Below, one piece after another: positions 7,678 through 12,590 of a stretch of DNA of 12,590 bases; positions within the stretch are counted from its first letter, which is position 1; every line of letters starts with the position of its first letter. The DNA lies in assembly GCA_946479335.1 (NCBI GenBank), contig CAMLFP010000141.1, positions 1 through 12,590 of the forward strand, in the 5' to 3' direction. The position numbers and the translations under genes are program-made. A model generated the notes under the pieces. That model saw only the letters and a program-made list of their open reading frames with translations, was not told where the DNA came from and ran no database searches. The DNA comes from an uncultured Archangium sp. GTDB taxonomy: Bacteria; Myxococcota; Myxococcia; Myxococcales; Myxococcaceae.

Positions 7678-9024
7678 TTAGGCGATCAACGCCGCAAGGG
7701 CCGTGCGATCGACCTTCCCCGTCGCATTCCGGGGGATCGACTCTGCACGAACCCACGCGCGAGGCACCTTGAAGCCAGCGAGCTTTGAGCGCGCCCACGC
7801 GATCAGCGCGTCATCGGGCACCGGCTGCGCCAGCACCACCACCGCGACCGGCACCTGACCCCATTGTTCGTCAGCGCGGCCCATGACGGCCACGTCGTGA
7901 ATCGCCGGGTGCTCGCGCAAGACGGCCTCGAGCTCCGCCGGGTAGACGTTCTCGCCGCCCGACACGATGAGATCGGTGCGCCGCGCGTAGATCTTCAAGC
8001 GCCCGCGCGAGTCGAGCGCGCCGAGATCCTTCGTGTGCAGCCACTCGCCCTGGCCCTTCGCGACCGTCGGCCCGCGCACCTCGAGCTCGCCCACCCCATC
8101 GGCGTCAGGGTTGACGATGCGGACCTCGACGCCATGCAACGGCGTGCCAGCGCTCTGCCCGTCGGCGTCTTCCGGCGCCTCGGTCGTCACCTGGCTGCAC
8201 GCCTCGGTGAGCCCATAGGTCTGCAACACGGGGATGCCGGCGCGACGGGCGCGCGCGAGCTGCGCGGTGGTCATCGGCCCGCCGCCGATCAGCGCGGCCT
8301 TCACGCCGGTGAAGGGCTTCTCTCCGCGCTGGGCGATCACCCGGTCCAACATGGTGGGCACCAGACTCAAGTGGGTGACGCCGTGATCCAACGCGTCGCA
8401 CGCGCGCTGCGCATCGAAGGCGGTGTCGAGCACCAACGACGCGCCGTACACCGCGCAGCGGTACAGCATCGCCAACCCGCCGATGTGGAAGAGCGGCAGC
8501 ACGCCCAGCCAGCGCTGCTCGAAGGAGTCGCCCAGGCGCAGCGCGTTGGCCTCTGCGTTGGCGCGGAAGTTCCCCTGCGTCAGCTCGATGAGCTTGGGCG
8601 TCCCCGTGGTGCCGGAGGTGAAGAGCCCGACGATCACCTGTTCGTCATCGAGCTCGGCGGCGGGCGCGGCGGTGATGGGCGCGAGTTCGAGGGGCCGGGC
8701 GTTCGGGAGTTCCCCCAGTGAGACGCGCGCCTGCACGCGTTCCACCAGCGGGACAATCTCGGTGTCGGTGAGTCGCGCGTTGATCGGCACCAGCGTGGCG
8801 CCGAGGCGCGCGGCGCCGAACCACCACCACGCGACCTCCGGGCGATTCACCGTGCGGAGCGCGACGCGATCTCCGGCCGTCACGCCGAGGCGCTGCAACT
8901 CCTGGGCGGCGCTCGCGGCGAGCTGGTCGGCCTGGCCCCAGGTGAAGGTCTGGTCGCCGAAGAAGATCGCGGGGTCAGCCGGCGCCCGCTCCGCGGACGT
9001 GGCGACCGGGCACCTCCGCTTCAC
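7678..9024 (-). CDS. menE: o-Succinylbenzoate-CoA ligase (MenE)
   Basis: A 448-residue acyl-adenylating enzyme, close to the usual MenE length, that activates o-succinylbenzoate with ATP and CoA in the cytoplasm for ring closure by MenB. Motifs in order: phosphate loop TSGTTGTPK (136-144), FHIGG (179-183), the aromatic/Thr motif YGLTEACSQ (270-278), TKDLG (331-335, D333 for ribose), RRTDLIVSGGENVYPAE (348-364), and PRNATGKVDR (431-440) with the catalytic lysine K437. These motifs are shared by many acyl-CoA and fatty-acid ligases; position as the last gene of a men operon is what makes MenE likely. The frame is open further upstream, but I choose the GTG at 9024, which overlaps the menC stop as GTGA, like the other junctions of this operon. 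A GGGG six bases upstream may serve as a weak ribosome site. No gene follows on this strand before the terminator region. Confidence 0.9.
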   Translation of the reverse strand: MKRRCPVATSAERAPADPAIFFGDQTFTWGQADQLAASAAQELQRLGVTAGDRVALRTVNRPEVAWWWFGAARLGATLVPINARLTDTEIVPLVERVQARVSLGELPNARPLELAPITAAPAAELDDEQVIVGLFTSGTTGTPKLIELTQGNFRANAEANALRLGDSFEQRWLGVLPLFHIGGLAMLYRCAVYGASLVLDTAFDAQRACDALDHGVTHLSLVPTMLDRVIAQRGEKPFTGVKAALIGGGPMTTAQLARARRAGIPVLQTYGLTEACSQVTTEAPEDADGQSAGTPLHGVEVRIVNPDADGVGELEVRGPTVAKGQGEWLHTKDLGALDSRGRLKIYARRTDLIVSGGENVYPAELEAVLREHPAIHDVAVMGRADEQWGQVPVAVVVLAQPVPDDALIAWARSKLAGFKVPRAWVRAESIPRNATGKVDRTALAALIA

Positions 9025-10067
9025 GGAACGCCCCACCCCGTGGCCTGCGGCAGCGTGATCTCCCCGCCCAGCGGCGTGAACGGGTCGGGGTGCACGCCTG
9101 CGAAGAGCTCGACGGTCGACAACCCGTGCGCCCAATCAGCGCTCGGCAACACCGCGGCGAGGTGCGCGGCGGCGGCGCGCGCGATGGGCCCATCCATCAG
9201 CGTCGTCACGTAGGCGCTCATGCCTGACTCGTGCGCCTGCTGCGCCAACTGGAGCGATCGCACCAGCCCACCGAGCGCGGCAGGCTTGAGCACGATCACG
9301 TCGGCGGCGGCGCGCGGGTCTTTCTCCAGCAGCCGCGGCAGCACGCCCGAGAGCAACATCGTCTCGTCGGCGGCGATGCGACACGGCGCGAGGTGACGGA
9401 GGCGGCGCAACCCTTCGACGTCGTGCGAGCTGACCGGCTGCTCACACACCTCGAGGCCCAGCGCGTCGAGGCCGCGGAGCGCGGATCGTGCCGTCGCCTC
9501 GCTCCACCCGCCGTTGGCGTCGATGCGGATTCGCACGTCGGGGCCCACCGCGCGCCGCACCGCCAGCAGGCGCTGCGCTTCGATGGACAACGGGCGCGCT
9601 GCGACCTTCACCTTCACCACGCGGAAGCCCTGCTTCGCGGCCTGTTCTGCAGACGCGGCGAGCCCGGCGGCGTCGTCACCTTCGAGGAGCGCGTTGACTG
9701 CGAAGTGCGAGCGCAGCACCGGCCCCAGCAACGTCGCGACGAGCACCCCGCGCTGAATCGCGACGTGCTCCAGCAGCGCGCACTCCACCGCGTGCCGCGC
9801 GGCCGGCGTCGCGGAGAGCGAATCGATGGCGACGGCGACCTCCTCGACGGTGGTGGGCTCGGACGCGAGGTCGAACTTCTGCAGCGCGGCGAGCGCAGCC
9901 TCGGGCGTCTCGGTGCCGAACGACGCCATCGGCATCGCGTCGCCGCGACCGGTGATGCCGCTGGCGGTGAAGGCGACCTGAAAGCCGATGCGATCATCCA
10001 TCGGCCCGCGCGCGGTCTGGATCGGCTTCTTCAGCCGCAAGGTGAAAGGCGTGATCTGCAACTTCAT
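9021..10067 (-). CDS. menC: o-Succinylbenzoate synthase (MenC)
   Basis: A 348-residue enolase-superfamily enzyme that dehydrates SHCHC to o-succinylbenzoate. After the N-terminal capping domain, the barrel shows the full catalytic set: KVK with K154 as the base (152-154), metal ligands D183 (DANGGW), E209 (CEQPV) and D234 (AADET), and K261 (LKPAALGG), which should sit opposite K154. Some family members also racemise N-acylamino acids; the men context argues for OSB synthase here. The ATG at 10067 overlaps the menA stop (ATGA, 10064-10067) and has AGGA eight bases upstream (10076-10079). A longer frame extends upstream, but it is Arg/Asp-rich shadow of menA. The stop overlaps menE by 4 bases. 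Confidence 0.93.
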   Translation of the reverse strand: MKLQITPFTLRLKKPIQTARGPMDDRIGFQVAFTASGITGRGDAMPMASFGTETPEAALAALQKFDLASEPTTVEEVAVAIDSLSATPAARHAVECALLEHVAIQRGVLVATLLGPVLRSHFAVNALLEGDDAAGLAASAEQAAKQGFRVVKVKVAARPLSIEAQRLLAVRRAVGPDVRIRIDANGGWSEATARSALRGLDALGLEVCEQPVSSHDVEGLRRLRHLAPCRIAADETMLLSGVLPRLLEKDPRAAADVIVLKPAALGGLVRSLQLAQQAHESGMSAYVTTLMDGPIARAAAAHLAAVLPSADWAHGLSTVELFAGVHPDPFTPLGGEITLPQATGWGVP

Positions 10068-10966
10068 TGGGCGAGTCCTGCGGCGAAGAGGAGGCCGTAC
10101 ACCATCTGCAGGCGCGCGGTCGCGGCGAGCGCGAGGTTGAGCGCAGCGCCTTGCTGCGTGAAGAGGATGCGCAGCGGCGGGCGCATCAGGGGGAGCGAGA
10201 GCCACGTCAGCAACACCCACGGCGTCGCCAGCCCGGTCGCCCACATCACCAGCGGCACCAGCGCGCTGATGACGAGGCACGTCACGTACTCCGCGCGGCC
10301 GAAGCGCGCGCCGAAGCGAACCACCAACGTGCGCTTGTTCGCCGCGGCGTCGGTCTTTTCGTCGCGCGTGTTGTTCACCGCGAGCAACGCGACGCCCAGC
10401 AGGCCGACCGGCACCGACGCGATCAACGCCGGCGTCGTCACCGCGCCGGTCTGCACGAAGTACGTGCCGCACACCGCGACGAAGCCGAAGAACACCAGCA
10501 CGAAGACGTCACCGAGCCCGTTGTACGCGAGGGGGAATGGCCCGCCCGTGTACGCGTAGCCCGCGAGCAGTGAGATCACCCCCACCACGAAGAGCGGCCA
10601 GCCCGCGACCGACACCAGGTACAGGCCCACGAGGAACGCGAGCGCGAAGCAGGTCATCGCACCGGCGAAGACCGCGCGCGGAGTCAGCCACCCCTGCTGC
10701 GTCGCGCGCGGAGGGCCGAGCCGATCAGCGTTGTCGGCGCCGCGCTTGAAGTCGAAGTAGTCGTTGACGAGGTTGGTGCCGACCTGAATCAGCAACGCGC
10801 CGATGAGGCAGCCCAGCGCGGGCAGCAACGCGAAGTGCCCGGCGCGCCACGCCAGCGCGGAGCCGACGGTCACCGGCACCGCTCCCGCCACCAGCGTCCT
10901 GGGGCGCGTCGCGAGGAACCACGCGGAGATCATCGACGGCCGCGGCGCGGCGAGCGCTTGCGTCAC
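10064..10966 (-). CDS. menA: 1,4-Dihydroxy-2-naphthoate polyprenyltransferase (MenA)
   Basis: A 300-residue integral membrane UbiA-family enzyme, close to the 308 residues of E. coli MenA. It attaches the polyprenyl tail to 1,4-dihydroxy-2-naphthoate, giving demethylmenaquinone in the inner membrane. The first Asp-rich motif NLVNDYFDFKRGAD (65-78) and the second NNTRDEKTD (198-206), followed by KRTLVVRFG, are characteristic of MenA rather than UbiA or other prenyltransferases. I count about eight hydrophobic stretches, for instance near 23-40, 46-62, 99-120, 123-141, 152-171, 181-197, 227-258 and the C-terminus. The GTG at 10966 overlaps the menH stop (GTGA) and has AGGAG eight bases upstream (10975-10979), which supports it over the later ATG at 10933. 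MenA lies inside the operon here, whereas in E. coli it is unlinked to the men cluster. Confidence 0.93.
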   Translation of the reverse strand: MTQALAAPRPSMISAWFLATRPRTLVAGAVPVTVGSALAWRAGHFALLPALGCLIGALLIQVGTNLVNDYFDFKRGADNADRLGPPRATQQGWLTPRAVFAGAMTCFALAFLVGLYLVSVAGWPLFVVGVISLLAGYAYTGGPFPLAYNGLGDVFVLVFFGFVAVCGTYFVQTGAVTTPALIASVPVGLLGVALLAVNNTRDEKTDAAANKRTLVVRFGARFGRAEYVTCLVISALVPLVMWATGLATPWVLLTWLSLPLMRPPLRILFTQQGAALNLALAATARLQMVYGLLFAAGLAQ

Positions 10967-11754
10967 GGCGCAAGCTCCTGCGGCTCGTGGAGCCAGTTCG
11001 GGAGCAGGAAGTTGCGCACCTCGGTCGCGTAGCGCTCGGGGCACTCGAGGTGCGGCGCGTGGCCGACGTCGTTGAAGATCACGCGCCACGCGAGCGGCAG
11101 GTCGACGCTCATCTTCCGCGTCAGCCGCGCGTACTTCTCGTCCTGCGCACCGGCGATCAGCAACGTCGGCACCCGCAACCCCTGCAACACCGGCCAGAGA
11201 TCCGGCTGCGCGCCCTGCCCCAGCTCTCGCAGCGCCCCGGCGAGGCCTTCCGCGGTGTGCGCCACACGGCGGGCACGGAGCGCGTCCTGCTCCACGCGCG
11301 GCAGCGTGCGCAGGCCCGCGAAGAGCGGCAGGTTCTCCCAGTACTCGACGAACGACTCGACGCCGCGGGCGCGCACCAGCTCCGCGAGCGCCTCGTCAGA
11401 CTTGCGGCGCAGCAGGCGATCATGCCGGCGGCGCAGGCCCGGCGCGCACGACTCGAGCACCAGCCGCTCGATCTTCTGGGGGAAGCGCGCGGCCACGCCC
11501 AGCGCGATGCGCGCGCCCTGCGAATAGCCGATCAGCACCGTGGGCTCGTCGAGCAACGCGCCAATCGCGTCGATGGTCTCGTCCCACGTGGCGACCGGCG
11601 TACCGGAGTGCCCGGGCAGCTCCACCGAGCGCGCCGAGAGGAAGTCACCGAGCAACGGCTCGAGGTGCGCGAACGCGCCGGCGGTGCCCGCGAAGCCGTG
11701 GATGAAGAGCGCCTGGGTGGCGCCCCGGCCCCAGCGCTGCGTGGGGAGGGTCAT
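10963..11754 (-). CDS. menH: Alpha/beta hydrolase, probable SHCHC synthase (MenH)
   Basis: A 263-residue alpha/beta-hydrolase, the right size for MenH, which eliminates pyruvate from SEPHCHC to give SHCHC in the cytoplasm. HGFAGT (19-24) forms the oxyanion region near the N-terminus. The nucleophile elbow GYSQGAR has Ser78, the acid is probably D205 (AGAQDEK), and the histidine is H232 (DVGHAPHLE). The arrangement, including GYSxG followed by A/G-R, matches MenH, but many hydrolases share it; the assignment rests on its place between menD and menA. The ATG at 11754 overlaps the menD stop (ATGA, 11751-11754) and has GGAG eight bases upstream. The frame extends upstream of this ATG, but that part is shadow of menD. 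Confidence 0.88.
   Translation of the reverse strand: MTLPTQRWGRGATQALFIHGFAGTAGAFAHLEPLLGDFLSARSVELPGHSGTPVATWDETIDAIGALLDEPTVLIGYSQGARIALGVAARFPQKIERLVLESCAPGLRRRHDRLLRRKSDEALAELVRARGVESFVEYWENLPLFAGLRTLPRVEQDALRARRVAHTAEGLAGALRELGQGAQPDLWPVLQGLRVPTLLIAGAQDEKYARLTRKMSVDLPLAWRVIFNDVGHAPHLECPERYATEVRNFLLPNWLHEPQELAP
10975..10979 (-). promoter_or_regulatory. Shine-Dalgarno AGGAG for menA
   Basis: AGGAG on the minus strand ends 8 bases before the GTG at 10966 and lies inside the 3' end of menH. It decides for the GTG start rather than the internal ATG at 10933, 33 bases further on. Similar sites eight bases upstream serve menH (GGAG, 11763-11766) and menC (AGGA, 10076-10079). Confidence 0.6.
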
Positions 11755-12590
11755 GAGAGGGACTCCGAGAGCTTCGCGAAGAGGCCGCGGTGGGCGTCGA
11801 CGTTGGCGCGGCGGTCGGTGCGCACCTCGATGAGGTGCAGCCCGCCGGTGAGTGAGGTCTTCATGAGGGCGCGGAAGGTGTCCATGTCGGTGGGGCGATG
11901 CAAGTTCGCGCCCGCGAGCGCGGCGAGGTGCGTGAGATCGGCGCCGTGCGGCGTGCCGAAGAGCGCCTCGAAGTGCGGCGTGCGCTCGGCGACGGGGAGG
12001 AAGTGGAAGATGCCGCCGCCGTCGTTGTTCACCACCACCACCGTGAGGTTCAACGCGTGCTTGCGGGCGATGAGCCACGCGTGGAGGTCGTGCAGCAGCG
12101 CCACGTCGCCGATCAGCAGCGCGGTCGGCTTGCCCGTGCCCGCCGCCACGCCCAGCGCGGTGGAGGTGATGCCGTCGATGCCGTTGACGCCCCGGTTCAC
12201 AAACACCCGCTGCGGGTGCGCGCTGGTGCCAAACGCGTCGACATCGCGGATCGGCATCGAGCTCGAGAGGAAGATCTGCGTCTGCGCCGGGCACGCGGCG
12301 ATGAACTCGCGCGCGATGAAGGGCTCGGTGAAGGCCGCCTCGCGCTTCAACACGCCGAGCGCGGTCTCCTGCGCGTGTTGCCACGCCGCGAAGTACTCGC
12401 GCTGCTCCGCGCGGACGGGTGCGTCGTTCGACAGCTCGCGCGTGAAGGGCAGCAACATCGTCGCGCGGTGCGCCGGGTCGAACTGAAACCCGTCGTCGGT
12501 GAAGTGGAACTGCGCCGCGCCGCTCGCGTCGAGCCACTGCTGCGGGACCCCGATGTCGGCGACCCGCATTCGGCGGCCACCGCTGACCAC
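11751..12590 (-). CDS. menD: SEPHCHC synthase (MenD), C-terminal part, cut by the window edge
   Basis: The window holds the last 279 codons; the true start lies beyond base 12590, so the GTG at the edge is an internal valine codon. MenD is a thiamine-diphosphate enzyme that joins 2-oxoglutarate and isochorismate, releasing carbon dioxide, in the first committed step of menaquinone synthesis. Numbered from the edge, visible features are LSSSMPIRDVDAF (108-120), NRGVNGIDGITSTALG (132-147), and the ThDP/metal motif running from GDVALLHDLHAW (161-172) to VVVVNNDGGGIFHFLP (184-199). These match the MenD PYR/PP-domain signatures closely. Full-length MenD is about 550-600 residues, so roughly half is present. 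The last residues overlap menH by 4 bases, making it upstream of menH, menA, menC and menE in one transcript. Confidence 0.95.
   Translation of the reverse strand: MVSGGRRMRVADIGVPQQWLDASGAAQFHFTDDGFQFDPAHRATMLLPFTRELSNDAPVRAEQREYFAAWQHAQETALGVLKREAAFTEPFIAREFIAACPAQTQIFLSSSMPIRDVDAFGTSAHPQRVFVNRGVNGIDGITSTALGVAAGTGKPTALLIGDVALLHDLHAWLIARKHALNLTVVVVNNDGGGIFHFLPVAERTPHFEALFGTPHGADLTHLAALAGANLHRPTDMDTFRALMKTSLTGGLHLIEVRTDRRANVDAHRGLFAKLSESLS

Noticed and set aside
9231..10559. A 442-codon plus-strand frame opposite menC and menA
   Set aside because: No motif and biased composition; it is the antisense shadow of two genes with complete active sites.
10987..12486. A 499-codon plus-strand frame opposite menH and menD
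   Set aside because: Same reasons: Arg-rich shadow coding opposite recognised enzymes.

Overview
The base composition (strongly GC-rich, G/C-biased third codon positions) and the gene content suggest a chromosome segment of a Myxococcota bacterium, probably a relative of Myxococcus, Corallococcus or Archangium. The pointers are a short secreted protein with an AgmX/PglI-type C-terminal domain, a PEGA-domain protein with a C-terminal membrane anchor, a kelch-type lipoprotein and an HExxNP-type sensor kinase. This is inference from protein families; the window holds no rRNA or other taxonomic marker.

Left block, minus strand, 4615 to 7: four genes packed head to tail with gaps of only 8, 15 and 2 bases. 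In transcription order they encode a secreted PEGA protein with a C-terminal membrane segment, a kelch-propeller lipoprotein, a short-chain-type acyl-CoA dehydrogenase and a small AgmX/PglI-domain protein. Three are envelope proteins and one is a cytoplasmic flavoenzyme. A candidate promoter lies just upstream of the first gene, in the 69-base gap shared with the divergent block.

Middle block, plus strand, 4685 to 7494: a membrane-bound sensor histidine kinase without a response regulator in the window, then an M16B-type zinc metallopeptidase. The two reading frames overlap by 4 bases (GTGA), so they are probably translationally coupled. A 183-base gap (7495-7677) follows. It contains short palindromes that may terminate transcription between the convergent blocks.

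Right block, minus strand, 12590 to 7678: a menaquinone biosynthesis operon in the order menD (cut by the window edge), menH, menA, menC, menE. All four junctions are 4-base stop/start overlaps (ATGA, GTGA, ATGA, GTGA). Together they cover SEPHCHC synthase, SHCHC synthase, o-succinylbenzoate synthase, OSB-CoA ligase and the prenyltransferase MenA. MenF, MenB and a final methyltransferase are not in the window. MenA sits between menH and menC, where menB lies in the E. coli cluster.

I saw no tRNA, rRNA, CRISPR array, insertion sequence or phage gene. No clearly novel system is proven here. The best candidates for a closer look are the kinase-peptidase pair and the four-gene envelope/dehydrogenase unit.
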